From contig NZ_CP054839.1 in assembly GCF_018141105.1 (NCBI RefSeq), positions 3,100,001 through 3,164,000 on the forward strand: DNA of 64,000 nucleotides, written 5' to 3'. The position numbers were made by a program, and so were the translations under genes. Shown here in pieces: positions 55,156-64,000 of the stretch (positions are counted from its first letter, which is position 1; every line of letters begins with the position of its first letter). Below the pieces are notes generated by a model. The model was not told the origin of the DNA. It did not search any database and saw only the letters and a program-made list of their open reading frames with translations. The DNA comes from Saccharopolyspora erythraea. Lineage in GTDB: Bacteria > Actinomycetota > Actinomycetes > Mycobacteriales > Pseudonocardiaceae.

Positions 55156-56486
55156 GCACCTCAGCCCCGAACACCGCCACTGCTCTCGCCTACGAGGACG
55201 CTCCGCTCACCCGTTTCCACCTCAGGGTGACCATCGCCGGCACCGGCGGGCAGTTCAGCGACGGCTTCATCCTCGGCATCATCGGCATCGTCATCGCCGC
55301 GGCCACCAACACCCTCGGACTCACTCCGCTGTGGGTCGGCTTGTTGGGCGCGGCCACGCTGGCCGGTCTGTTCTTCGGCGCGGTCATCGTAGGACCGATC
55401 GCGGACCGCATCGGGCGCCGGCAGATCTTCGCCTGGGACATGCTGGCCTTCGCCGTGCTGTCGCTGGCGCAGTTCTTCGTCCAGACGCCGGGCCAGCTGC
55501 TGGTCCTGCGGCTGCTGCTGGGTCTCGTGCTCGGGGCGGACTACGTCGTCAGCAAGTCCCTGGTGACCGAACACGCGCCGCGCAGGTTCCGCGGCCGGCT
55601 GATGAGCCTGCTGGCCGTGGCCTGGGCCGGCGGCTACGTTTTCGCCTACCTGATCGGTTTCCTGCTCACCGGGCACGGCGAGGACTCCTGGCGCTACATG
55701 CTCGCCGTCAGCGCCATCCCGGCACTGCTCGTCTTCGGCTTCCGGCTCGGAGTCCCCGAAGCACCGCTGTGGCTGTCCCGGCACGGGCGCGACGAGGAGG
55801 CGGCAACCGTCGTCCGGCGCCACCTCGGCCCGAACGTGACCCCACCCACCGCGGCGCCCACCACGAGCCACCGCGGCATGCGCACCCTGTTCAACCCGAC
55901 CCACCGCAAGCGGACCGCCGTCGGCGCCCTGTTCTACGTCTGCCAGGTCATCCCGTTCTTCGCCCTCGGCACCTTCTCACCCCAGGTCATGGCGGCACTC
56001 GGGGTCACCAGCAAGCTGGGAGCCGGTGCCCTCTACAACGTCTTCCTGCTGGCCGGTGCGATCGTCGGGTTGCTCATCATCGACAAGATCTCCCGCCGGC
56101 TCTTCCTGATCGGGACCTTCGTAGTCGGCGGGGCATTGCTGGCCGGGCTCACGGTCTTGGCCGACCTCGGCGGACCTGTCGTCTCAGTGGCCCTGTTCAC
56201 GGCATTCGCCTTCGTGCTCGCGGCAGCGGTCAACCTGGAGTTCGTCTACCCGCCGGAGCTCTTCCCGACCGACCTCCGCGCCTCCGGCGTGGGAATCGCC
56301 GTTGCCGCCAGCCGGATCGGCTCCGCGGCGAGCACGTTCCTGCTTCCACTCGTGGCGGACGGATACGGCATGAACGTCGCGCTCGGCGGCTGCGTCGTCG
56401 TGCTGTTCCTCGGTGCTCTCGTCTGCTGGGCATGGGCGCCCGAGACGGGCACGGAATCGCTGGACAGCATCGACACTCGCGACTGA
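55152..56486 (+). CDS. MFS transporter, sugar-porter/MHS-like
   Basis: 444 residues, twelve membrane segments. GPIADRIGRRQIFAWDM (loop 2-3) and PELFPTDLRASGVGIAVAASR (loop 10-11) are typical of metabolite:H+ symporters. Coupled to aspA by overlap, so probably imports asparagine, aspartate or a related dicarboxylate. Confidence 0.88.
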   Translation: MSTSAPNTATALAYEDAPLTRFHLRVTIAGTGGQFSDGFILGIIGIVIAAATNTLGLTPLWVGLLGAATLAGLFFGAVIVGPIADRIGRRQIFAWDMLAFAVLSLAQFFVQTPGQLLVLRLLLGLVLGADYVVSKSLVTEHAPRRFRGRLMSLLAVAWAGGYVFAYLIGFLLTGHGEDSWRYMLAVSAIPALLVFGFRLGVPEAPLWLSRHGRDEEAATVVRRHLGPNVTPPTAAPTTSHRGMRTLFNPTHRKRTAVGALFYVCQVIPFFALGTFSPQVMAALGVTSKLGAGALYNVFLLAGAIVGLLIIDKISRRLFLIGTFVVGGALLAGLTVLADLGGPVVSVALFTAFAFVLAAAVNLEFVYPPELFPTDLRASGVGIAVAASRIGSAASTFLLPLVADGYGMNVALGGCVVVLFLGALVCWAWAPETGTESLDSIDTRD

Positions 56487-56518
56487 CACCGGCTGGCGCC
56501 TCACACAGGTGTTAACGA

Positions 56519-56562
56519 CACCGGGTGCGAACAGCCGTAGCAGCGGCTGTTCGCACCCGGTG
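56519..56562 (+). terminator. Long hairpin between MFS and asparaginase genes
   Basis: Perfect 19-bp stem starting CACCGGGTGCGAACAGCCG with a 6-nt loop, 33 bp after the MFS stop and 27 bp before the asparaginase start. No T-run. It may terminate, attenuate or stabilise the upstream mRNA and thus set the asparaginase level. Confidence 0.6.
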
Positions 56563-56588
56563 ACCACCAGACAATTGGAGGCCGACTC

Positions 56589-57608
56589 GTGGAAAGCGCA
56601 GCGCGCATCCGCATCATCGCCCTGGGTGGAACGATCGCCTCCACCACCGGCGCGAACGGACGAGCCCGACCACGGCTCACCGGCGACCAACTCCTCACTG
56701 CCGTGCCTGGACTCGATCAGGTAGCGGCGCTGGAGGTCGATTCACTGGACCCGGTCCCGTCCTGCTCCATCGGGTGGGCACAGGTTCTCGAGGTCGCCGA
56801 CCGGATCGAACGGGCACGACAGGCGGGCCTCGATGGCGTGGTGATCACCCAGGGCACCGACACCATCGAGGAAACCAGCTTCGCTTGGGATCTGTTGTCT
56901 GCCAACGGCATGGCGGTCGTGGTCACCGGCGCCATGCGCCACAGCGACCACCCCGGCGCCGACGGGCCGGCCAATCTGCTCGACGCGGTGCGTCTGGCCG
57001 CCACCCCGGCCGCCAGGAGCCACGGCGTCCTGGTCACCCTGGCCTCCGAGATCCACACCGCCCGTACCGTACGTAAGCGCCACACCTCCTCGATCGCCGC
57101 GTTCACCTCGCCGACGGGGTCGGTCGGCGAGATCGTCGAGGACCGAGTGCATCTGGCCCCGCCCGACAGTCGGCACGTCCTGCTCACCGCACCGACCCAC
57201 CCAGCGGAAATCCCGCGGATCCCGCTCGTCCGCGCCTGTCTCGGCGACGGCGGCTGGTGGCTCACCGCGGCGCAAGCCGCTCCCGGCGTGGTCATCGAAG
57301 GGATGGGCGGCGGGCACCTGCCGATTGCCGAAGCCATGCGGCTGAGGGAGTTCGCGCACCGGATGCCCGTCGTACTCACCTCACGCACAGGCGCCGGGGA
57401 CGTCCTGCGCCAGACCTACGGCGGGTTCACCGGATCGGAGACCGATCTTCTCGATGCCGGGCTGATCCCGGCAGGGGATCTGGACGGCATGAAGGCCCGC
57501 GTTGCGCTATCACTCGCGCTGGCCCTCGACATGCCGCGAGAGGAGATATCGAGCACGTTCGAGGTCCTCGGGACCGGGAGGGAAACCCTCAGCGGAGCAG
57601 TCTCGTAG
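56589..57608 (+). CDS. ansA: L-asparaginase (type I/II family)
   Basis: 339 residues from GTG 56589, GGAGG at 56577-56581. First catalytic Thr in LGGTIAS, second in VVITQGTDTIEET, then DGPANLLDAVR and GFTGSETDLL. No signal peptide, so cytoplasmic. Hydrolyses asparagine to aspartate, which the aspartase upstream can convert to fumarate. Confidence 0.92.
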   Translation: MESAARIRIIALGGTIASTTGANGRARPRLTGDQLLTAVPGLDQVAALEVDSLDPVPSCSIGWAQVLEVADRIERARQAGLDGVVITQGTDTIEETSFAWDLLSANGMAVVVTGAMRHSDHPGADGPANLLDAVRLAATPAARSHGVLVTLASEIHTARTVRKRHTSSIAAFTSPTGSVGEIVEDRVHLAPPDSRHVLLTAPTHPAEIPRIPLVRACLGDGGWWLTAAQAAPGVVIEGMGGGHLPIAEAMRLREFAHRMPVVLTSRTGAGDVLRQTYGGFTGSETDLLDAGLIPAGDLDGMKARVALSLALALDMPREEISSTFEVLGTGRETLSGAVS

Positions 57609-57717
57609 GCGATAGCGCGATCTGGTCAGGAGAAAGGGTGCGACTCCGGCGATCTCGTCCAGCGGCGCACTTCGATTGCGTCAGGGCAAGCCGATGCGGT
57701 GGATCCTGTTCGGTGTG

Positions 57718-58140
57718 TCAGTCGTGAAGCGCCGCCCCGTTCCAGCTCACGATGTCGGGAGTGGTGCCGAGGCGGTCGGTGGTTCTGCGCACTAGCTTGC
57801 GGTTCGGGTTCACCAGGATCGGCCGTGTGGCTCGTTGCAGTAGGGGCAGATCGTTGAGGGAGTCGGTGTAGGCGACCGTCCAGCCGGTGCCGATGCCGGC
57901 GAGTTCGAGCTGGCGGGGCTTCTCGGTGCCGTGGTTGTGCACGTGGAACCGGCCGGTCGTCGGGTCGATGCGGGACGCGATCAGTTCGACTGCGTGCAGG
58001 CCGATGCCCCGCAGGTACGCTGCCGCGAGTTCGTGTTCGGACGCCGTTGCGATCACGACGCGCCATTCCCGAGCGAGCAGCGCGCGCAGTGCCGCGACGC
58101 CGTCCCAGATGACCCGGTCGCTACGGGCGAGGCGGGCGCC
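57718..58140 (-). pseudogene. C-terminal remnant of a HAD-family phosphatase
   Basis: Encodes VVIATASEHELAAAYLRGIG and the end motif TVAYTDSLNDLPLL of a SerB-like HAD hydrolase, but the N-terminal DxDxT nucleophile motif is absent. Upstream codons past about 58140 belong to another gene remnant on the other strand. Inactive. Confidence 0.7.
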
Positions 58141-58145
58141 GAGCG

Positions 58146-58274
58146 TGCGACTCGGCCGCCGGATCGGCGTGGGCCGTCGTCGGCTACGTGGTCGTCTCCG
58201 TCTTGATCTCCCTGCTGTGCCTGGCTTTTCTGCCCGAAACGACAGCAGGTACGACAGTGAAGGATGGGCGTGAG
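58146..58274 (+). pseudogene. C-terminal remnant of an MFS transporter
   Basis: A short plus-strand frame reads GSAWAVVGYVVVSVLISLLC then LAFLPETTAG and stops at 58272-58274. This looks like the last membrane helix and tail of an MHS-family MFS protein. It begins where the HAD remnant on the other strand ends, as expected from a deletion that joined two genes. Confidence 0.55.
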
Positions 58275-58326
58275 CCACAGACGTCGTTGTCCGAGGCGAA
58301 GGCCTGACCTCGCTGGAAGCTCGTGC

Positions 58327-61300
58327 TCATTGCTCGTCGGGTGTGAGCTGGACGTCGGCTCGGTCGTTGGAGTTGGGGACGTCGCCGGGAAGCTGCAGGG
58401 GCTTCGGCGTGGGGCCGGGGCTCCACCAGCCCCAATGGGTCTCGGTGCGCAGTCGCATCGCCGCGCTCGCGGGGAGGGCGTCGGGTTCGTAGGGGTGCAC
58501 CGCGTACAGCGATCCCCAGTCCCTGGTCACGTCGTTGCGCAGGTAGGTGGGCAGTTCGACCATGCTGGTGGCGACGTTGAGGTAGCCGAACGGGCCGCCG
58601 CTGTCGGGCGAGGACCAGCCCTGGCCCACACCGCGGACCTCGTCGCCGCCTGCGACGCGGTAGCGGGGCAGGTCGGCAATTCCGTGGTGGATGCTGGTGA
58701 TGTCCAGGCAGGGGTGGACCAGCGCGGCGGTCCATTCCACGAAGGTGGGGGAGGCGCCGACGACGTCGGTCATGCGGGTCAGGTGCGGTGCGCGCGGTGC
58801 GCTGAGGGCGAGCCAGCCGTCCTTGCCGAGCGCGCGGTCGCGGGCGGTGACCCGCATCTTGGTCGCTTCTCGGGCTCGTCGGTCCACGTGCACGCGATGA
58901 TCGCGCCACTGCCGTGCTGGGTCCTTCGTCACTTCGACGCGGTCGAGGATTTCGAAGCCGTGCGGGGTGTCCCGGCCGAACTCGACGTGGAGGGAGTTCG
59001 GCGCGCCGAGAAGGCCCGCCGCACTGACAACGACCGGAACCTCGCCGCGGGAAGCGCGTTCGGGGACGTCGTACCACGGTGTTCGGAGGTTTCCGGTGCT
59101 GGTGGGGGAGCCGTGGCTGCCCCACACCGGTGCGCGGTCGGAACCGAAGCGGTGCGGCGGCGTCCAGTCGGCCCTGCCGTCCTCCTCTGCCGTCGCGGGC
59201 AGGCCGTCGCGGCGGAAGCCGGTGTTCGCGGTACGCAGGTACGTCTCCGGTGGCTCCTCCGGGTCAACCGAGGTGACGCCTCCCGGCTTCGCGGCGGACG
59301 GCTGCTGAGCGGACACCGCGAGCATGCCCGCGGTGGGGTCGCTCTCGACGTAGACGTAGTCGGACAAGCCGCAGCTGGCGCCCGCGAGCTGGCGGATGTT
59401 GTCCTGGGCCATGTTGTAGCTGTCCCACCGCTCGGGGACCACCTTCGCCAGGGAGGCGAGCTCGGCGATCATCAGCAGTGCGCACACGATGGACAGCGGT
59501 GCTGTGCCGAGCCGCAGGGCGCGCGACCGGTCTTCTTCGGTGGTGATCTCGGGGCGGTGCTCGTCGAGCCGCATGTGTTCCACGAACGCCACGACCACCG
59601 AGCCCGCGGCGACCAGGAGCAGACCGGTGCTCACCGCGTAGCCGTCGATCGACGGTGGTTTGTCGAACCAGGGCACGCCCCAGCCGGAGACGTACCACCA
59701 GGCGTTGGTGCCGGTGAACGAGAACGCCAGCACCACCATCAGCCCGGCGAAGAACACCGACCGGTTCCGCCGCGACCGCAGCACCGTGCTGCTGGTCGCC
59801 AGCGCCGTCAACGCCGCCACGGAGCCGCCGACGGCGGCGAGCACGCCGAAGTGGTGGGTGTGCTTGGTCGGGGTGAGCGCCAGGGCCACGAAGTACAGCC
59901 CGGCGACGACCAGCAGCCGGCGGCTCGGGCCCAGCGCGGCACCGCGGATCCGCCCGCGGCGCAGCAGCACGACCGCGCACGTGGCCAGGCACAGCAGCAT
60001 CAGCAGGACCGGGAACCTGCGGGTGAGCGAGCCGTCGGGGGACTGGCTGAACAGCAGCGCGTAGCGGCTCAGCTCCTCGTACCAGGTCTGCGATGGACCG
60101 ATGTCGGCGCGGACCGCGGTGGCGTCGCGGACCGATCCCCAGGTCTGGTCGGAGAACGCGACGGTGAGGATCACCAGGCCCGCGGCCGCGACGGGAGCCA
60201 GCACCGCCGCCCAGCCGAACCGGTCGGCTCGTCGGCGCAGCAGGTGCACCAGCGGCTTGGCCGACGCGATGAACGGGAGTGCGGCGACCATGCCGTGCGG
60301 GTTCACCGCCACCGACAACGCCGCTGCGATCAGGCCGAGTGCGGCGGGCGCGAGGCGGCGGGTGGCGACGGCGTTCTCCACCGCGCACAGCGTGAGCAGG
60401 GCGAGGACGACGACAACGGGTTCCGGCCGGAGTCCGTTGTCGTAGGGGAGCCAGCACGCGAGGAACACCGCGGCGGCGGCCCACCCGGCGGCGCGGCTGC
60501 GGCGCACCCGTTGCCCGAGCCGGGGAAGCACGAACCGGCTGATCAGCAGCCAGCTCAGCAGGCCCATGCCGAGTGCGGGCAGTCTGATCCACGGCGTGGC
60601 GGTCGAGATCGCCACCCACCGCGCCTGGAGCTCGACGAACCAGCCCATCGGCGCGACGGTGCCGGAGAACCAGCGGTAGAAGTCGTTGACGTAGCCGAGG
60701 TCGTCGCGGACCCGGGCCATCGTGAGGAAGTAGCCGTCGTCGGCGGTCATCGCCCCGATGAGCCACCACGCCAGCAGTGCTGCTGTCACGACGAGGTCGG
60801 GCAAACCTGGACGCCACCACTTGCGCGGACGCCGCCGCGGCCGGTGCGCCGTTGCTGCGTCGATCCGGCGCAGCGCGAGGAGCGATCCGCCGCAGCCGAG
60901 CAGGGCGAACGCGATGAAGCCGAGTTTGAGCCGTGTCGGCTGGGTGTCGTAGCGGTTGTCGACTTCGGCCGAGAACGACAGGCCGCGCACGTCGTCGGCC
61001 TGTCCGTCCACATCGGAGTAGATGACCGTGAGCTGGGGGCGCATGTCGCCGGGTGCGTGCGCGATGGGCTGGTCACCGATATCGGCGGTGGTGCCGTTGC
61101 CATCGGAGTGCACGGTGATCGCGCAGTCACCATCCGGCAGCTGAGCGGTGCCGAGCTGCCGGCCTCGCACGATGAGGCGCAGCCGCTCGTCCTGGACTTC
61201 CAGCCGCAGGCCGGTGAGGTCGCCGTACTCGGCTTCGGGTGGGTTCGTGCTCAGCAGCACCGCCGGCTCGGGGCTGCGCGCGTCCAGCCCGCGCGCGGTC

Positions 61301-61545
61301 GAGCACGGAACCCGCAGGTCCAGGCCGATCGGCGAGTATGCCGCCAGCGGCGCCGAAACAGCGCGAGTGCCCTGCTCGGTCGGCCACTGCAACGTCGTGG
61401 CCTGGTGGTGGACCGGCAGGAACGGGACGGCCAGCGCGGCCAGAGCGCCCAGCAGACCGCACAGCACCGCCAGGAGGCGTAGTCCGGTCGATGCGGGTTC
61501 GCGGGCTGGACCACGTGCCTCGTCGTTCAACGTGCGCATGCTCAT
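58327..61545 (-). CDS. EmbA/B/C-type arabinosyltransferase
   Basis: 1072 residues, the size of mycobacterial Emb proteins. An N-terminal membrane segment and extracytoplasmic domain come first. Then about a dozen membrane segments with the GT-C metal-binding motif TADDGYF near residue 268. A large C-terminal extracytoplasmic domain with carbohydrate-binding character follows. It adds arabinofuranose from decaprenyl-phosphoryl-arabinose to arabinan. Overlaps the upstream MFS gene by 4 bp. Which of EmbA, B or C it equals cannot be told here. Confidence 0.92.
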   Translation of the reverse strand: MSMRTLNDEARGPAREPASTGLRLLAVLCGLLGALAALAVPFLPVHHQATTLQWPTEQGTRAVSAPLAAYSPIGLDLRVPCSTARGLDARSPEPAVLLSTNPPEAEYGDLTGLRLEVQDERLRLIVRGRQLGTAQLPDGDCAITVHSDGNGTTADIGDQPIAHAPGDMRPQLTVIYSDVDGQADDVRGLSFSAEVDNRYDTQPTRLKLGFIAFALLGCGGSLLALRRIDAATAHRPRRRPRKWWRPGLPDLVVTAALLAWWLIGAMTADDGYFLTMARVRDDLGYVNDFYRWFSGTVAPMGWFVELQARWVAISTATPWIRLPALGMGLLSWLLISRFVLPRLGQRVRRSRAAGWAAAAVFLACWLPYDNGLRPEPVVVVLALLTLCAVENAVATRRLAPAALGLIAAALSVAVNPHGMVAALPFIASAKPLVHLLRRRADRFGWAAVLAPVAAAGLVILTVAFSDQTWGSVRDATAVRADIGPSQTWYEELSRYALLFSQSPDGSLTRRFPVLLMLLCLATCAVVLLRRGRIRGAALGPSRRLLVVAGLYFVALALTPTKHTHHFGVLAAVGGSVAALTALATSSTVLRSRRNRSVFFAGLMVVLAFSFTGTNAWWYVSGWGVPWFDKPPSIDGYAVSTGLLLVAAGSVVVAFVEHMRLDEHRPEITTEEDRSRALRLGTAPLSIVCALLMIAELASLAKVVPERWDSYNMAQDNIRQLAGASCGLSDYVYVESDPTAGMLAVSAQQPSAAKPGGVTSVDPEEPPETYLRTANTGFRRDGLPATAEEDGRADWTPPHRFGSDRAPVWGSHGSPTSTGNLRTPWYDVPERASRGEVPVVVSAAGLLGAPNSLHVEFGRDTPHGFEILDRVEVTKDPARQWRDHRVHVDRRAREATKMRVTARDRALGKDGWLALSAPRAPHLTRMTDVVGASPTFVEWTAALVHPCLDITSIHHGIADLPRYRVAGGDEVRGVGQGWSSPDSGGPFGYLNVATSMVELPTYLRNDVTRDWGSLYAVHPYEPDALPASAAMRLRTETHWGWWSPGPTPKPLQLPGDVPNSNDRADVQLTPDEQ

Positions 61546-62819
61546 CGCTCGGCGTCCGGGACGGGGTCGTGGGTGGGAGCACCGGAGTCGCCCGGGTTCG
61601 TCACCCGGGTTGGTGGCCGAACGGCGGAGGCGGTGGCCGCGGCGAAGACGGCGAGCACGAGCACGACGATCATCGCGTGGCGCAGGCCGAAGTGGTCCCC
61701 GAGGAAGCCGAGCATCGGCGGGCCGACCAGGAAGGCGAGGTATCCCGCCGTGGCGACCGCGCTGACGCGGGAGGTCGTGTCTCCGCCGCCGTCACCCGCC
61801 GCCGAGATCGCGAGCGGAAATCCGAGTGCAGCACCCAGGCCCCACAGGACCACTCCCGCCACTGCCACGATCGGGTTCGCCGTGAAGATCACCAGGGCCA
61901 CTCCGAGCGTGACGCACAACGCGCTGGCGCGGACCACGTGCGCACGGCCGAAGCGGCTGACGAGTGCCTCTCCCGCGAACCGCCCGGCGGTCATGGACGT
62001 GGCGAATGCGGCGTAGAGGAGTGAGCCGGTCGCCGGGGAGTAGCCGTGGGCATCGACCATGAGCAGAGCCAGCCAGTCGTTGGCCGATCCCTCCGCCAAT
62101 GCCATGCCCAGCACCACGCAGCCGATCAGGGCGATGCGGCGGTCCGCCCACAGAGCCAGCTGCTCGCGCATCCCCGTGGTCGCGCTGCGGCCGGACGGTG
62201 CGCGTTGCACGCCGAAACCGGAAGGGATGGCGGGAATGCTCCTGGCTGCGATCACGATCGCCGCGGCCGCGATGACGAGCAGGTGCCACAGGACTCCGGT
62301 CCCGATGTGGGCGAAGACGAGCCCGAGCGCGGAGCCGACGACGGTGCCCGCGCTGTAGGTGCCGTGCAGTAGGGGCATCAGCGGCCGATCAGCCTGCCGC
62401 TCCACCTCGGCGCCCTCGATGTTCACGGCGACTTCCGAACAACCCATGCCCGCGCCGAACAGCAGCAGGCCGGTGAAGGCCACGGAGGCGAGGCCGAGCG
62501 CGGTGGCAGCGCCCAGCACCGCGAGGCCCGAGATCGCGAGAGCGGTGCTCACCGCGATCACGGGCCTCGTGCCCAGCCGTCGAACGAGGGGGCCGGCCGT
62601 GAGGATGCCGGTCATCGAGCCGATGGACAGGCCGAACAGCACCAGGCCCATCTGTCCCGTGGACGCGGCGAGCGCGTCCCGGATCGCGGGTGTGCGGGTG
62701 ACCCAGGAAGCCAGGGACAAGCCCAGCCGGAAGAAGATCGCTTGCAGTGACCGGCGGCGGGCAGTCGGGGCCACGGGTGCGGCGGCTGCGTTGTGAGCTG
62801 TTCGGGGGTTTCCAGACAT
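61542..62819 (-). CDS. MFS transporter (YbjJ/FucP-like type)
   Basis: 425 residues with about twelve membrane segments. FFRLGLSLASWVTRTPAIRD at the first helix and GAGMGCSEVAVNIEGAEVER near helix 5 are typical of YbjJ-like MFS proteins. First gene of the operon with emb. The promoter region holds a large dyad next to a divergent TetR regulator. Confidence 0.87.
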   Translation of the reverse strand: MSGNPRTAHNAAAAPVAPTARRRSLQAIFFRLGLSLASWVTRTPAIRDALAASTGQMGLVLFGLSIGSMTGILTAGPLVRRLGTRPVIAVSTALAISGLAVLGAATALGLASVAFTGLLLFGAGMGCSEVAVNIEGAEVERQADRPLMPLLHGTYSAGTVVGSALGLVFAHIGTGVLWHLLVIAAAAIVIAARSIPAIPSGFGVQRAPSGRSATTGMREQLALWADRRIALIGCVVLGMALAEGSANDWLALLMVDAHGYSPATGSLLYAAFATSMTAGRFAGEALVSRFGRAHVVRASALCVTLGVALVIFTANPIVAVAGVVLWGLGAALGFPLAISAAGDGGGDTTSRVSAVATAGYLAFLVGPPMLGFLGDHFGLRHAMIVVLVLAVFAAATASAVRPPTRVTNPGDSGAPTHDPVPDAER

Positions 62820-62857
62820 GGTTCCGTCGGCGAGGCGTGTTCGGGGTGTGGACGGTG

Positions 62858-62902
62858 CGATGCGTACGACCGTACATTAGATGTGTACGAGCGTACGCAT
62901 CG
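62858..62902. promoter_or_regulatory. TetR-type operator between MFS-emb operon and TetR gene
   Basis: CGATGCGTACG (62858-62868) and CGTACGCATCG (62892-62902) are perfect inverted repeats, with an imperfect inner dyad (CGTACAT-TAG-ATGTGTACG) between them. Such nested dyads are usual for TetR repressors acting on the divergent transporter and on themselves. Confidence 0.7.
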
Positions 62903-63076
62903 GGAAGGTGACTCCGGCGCCGGTGATCGCACCTGGTGAGCGGGGTGGCATCGTGCCCTGGAGGCATGGGGCCCTCGTCGGTCGAGCTCGCCGCCCGTCC
63001 AGCGTCCGGCCGTCGTGCCGGACGCTGCTCGACCGCGTCCTTTCACCGGGTGTCGTTGATGGAGGTACTGCGGGCC

Positions 63077-63649
63077 ATGCCGAGAAGCCGGCGCTTCGAT
63101 CCGGAGCGACGAACGCGCATCGTCGACGCGACCCTGGAGCTGATCGCGGAGGAGGGCGTGGCGGGTACCTCGCACCGCAAGATCGCTGCTCGGGCGGACG
63201 TGCCGCTGGGGTCGATGACCTACCACTTCGAGAGCATGGACGAACTGCTGTGGGAGTCGTTCTCCCGGTTCATCCACGGTGTGATCGCCGCGTTCGAGCG
63301 TCGCATGGGGGCGGCCCGCAGCCTGGAAGAGGCGGCCGAAGCCGTTGCCGGCATCATTTACGAGGACGTGTTCGCCACTCGCCAGGACCTCGTCCTCACG
63401 CTCGAGTTGTACGCCCTGGCGGCTCGCGAACCCGCCTACCGCGGTCTGCTCAGCGAATGGATGGGGCGCAGCCGACTGGCCTTGGAGCGTCACTTCGACC
63501 AGGCCACGGCGCGTGAACTCGACGCCCTCATCGAGGGGCTCACGATTCATCGCGCCCTCGGCACCCGGTCTCACGACCGCGAGCAGACGCTCGACGCGGT
63601 CCGCCGCCTGTCCGGCACCTCCAGCTACCCGCCGGAACGGGAGCAGTGA
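63077..63649 (+). CDS. TetR-family regulator
   Basis: 190 residues from ATG 63077 with GGAGG 11 nt upstream (ATG 63059 is alternative). HTH VAGTSHRKIAARADVPLGSMTYHF. Long leader of about 175 bp after the operator. Probably represses the divergent MFS gene; emb may be co-regulated because it overlaps that gene. Confidence 0.9.
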   Translation: MPRSRRFDPERRTRIVDATLELIAEEGVAGTSHRKIAARADVPLGSMTYHFESMDELLWESFSRFIHGVIAAFERRMGAARSLEEAAEAVAGIIYEDVFATRQDLVLTLELYALAAREPAYRGLLSEWMGRSRLALERHFDQATARELDALIEGLTIHRALGTRSHDREQTLDAVRRLSGTSSYPPEREQ

Positions 63650-63973
63650 GCGGTTCCTGGCCGGATCCTGCAGTCAGCTACCACATCGACGATCGCGGGC
63701 CCCTGTCGCAAGTTCTTCCTTGACGTCTCGACGGGTTGCCGGAAAACTACCGACGTGATGTGATCGAATCGATTCGACAACGGCTATGGCGGCCACACCT
63801 CGACAAGCCGGATTCCGCCACCGCGGACACGCCCGAGGCCCCGCGCCGAGCGTCATCCACCTACCCCACCAGGACCCGACCGACAGAGCCGGCGCAAAGT
63901 CCCCGCGGCGCGGTCGCCGTGAGATGCGGCCTGGCTCGACCACCTCTCCTGTTGCGAACGAAGGAACACGATC
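63650..63973. other. 324-bp gap with one palindrome
   Basis: No gene recognised. TCGAATCGATTCGA at 63764-63777 is a perfect 14-bp palindrome about 200 bp before the next gene start and could be an operator for it. Confidence 0.4.
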
Positions 63974-64000
63974 ATGAGTGACCGCATGTTGCCGGCCACC
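63974..64000 (+). CDS. Start of a gene cut by the window end
   Basis: ATG 63974 with GAAGGA upstream opens a frame (MSDRMLPAT) that runs off the window. Product unknown. Confidence 0.55.

Noticed and set aside
58264..61482. 1072-codon open frame antisense to the arabinosyltransferase
   Set aside because: Low-complexity Gly/Arg/His-rich translation and exact opposition to a well-conserved gene show it is a by-product of GC-rich codons.
1..64000. CRISPR arrays, rRNA or tRNA genes
   Set aside because: No regularly spaced repeats, no rRNA stretches and no convincing cloverleaf was recognised by eye; a tRNA scan was not possible.

Overview
High-GC actinobacterial chromosome segment. An EmbA/B/C-type arabinosyltransferase, the codon bias and the regulator repertoire suggest Pseudonocardiales (a Saccharopolyspora- or Amycolatopsis-like organism); this is inference, because no rRNA or housekeeping marker lies in the window.

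Positions 1-18448 (+ strand) form one tightly packed operon. It starts inside a divergent AroA (EPSP synthase) homologue and continues with a phosphoglycerate-mutase homologue (iPGM), an iterative type I polyketide synthase with two identical carrier domains, a KAS III-like acyltransferase, a phosphonopyruvate-decarboxylase homologue, a Pst-type importer with fused permeases and a Phn-type importer with fused permeases. AroA-like + iPGM-like + decarboxylase + PKS is the signature I know from the arseno-organic (bisenarsan-type) clusters of Streptomyces lividans/coelicolor. There AroA-like and iPGM-like enzymes are thought to make the C-As bond, the decarboxylase gives an arsono-aldehyde, and the PKS supplies an acyl chain. 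An opposing operon (22636-18452) holds an MFS exporter, a methyltransferase embedded in adenylation-domain remnants, and an acyl-CoA dehydrogenase.

Positions 22739-35861 are an arsenic detoxification island, which supports the arsenic reading of the cluster. It holds an ArsD-like thioredoxin-fold protein, an ArsP permease, an ArsI C-As lyase fused to a winged-helix (HTH_42) domain, an ArsR-ArsN1 fusion, two paralogous flavoproteins, an MFS transporter, ArsO, and an arsR-acr3-arsC-trxB operon. A shared inverted repeat (TCAAYAG-N6-CTGTT) precedes arsP, arsI and the second flavoprotein.

Positions 35862-39172 hold degraded genes: an N-terminally truncated acyl-CoA-dehydrogenase-like monooxygenase and a probable helicase fragment. 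Positions 39182-44720 are a glycopeptide-resistance locus: vanRS converging on vanHAX, a C39-like peptidase and a GNAT. Positions 44837-47667 are a scar in which a degenerate IS1380-type transposase separates a TetR gene without its start from a CoA-transferase fragment.

The right part is more ordinary: an aminoglycoside-phosphotransferase-like kinase with an MFS exporter, a LysR/EamA pair, an asparagine/aspartate catabolic set (IclR, aspartase, MFS, asparaginase), a deletion joint between two gene remnants (57718-58274), an MFS-emb operon, and a TetR regulator divergent from it across a large dyad. No rRNA, tRNA or CRISPR array was recognised.
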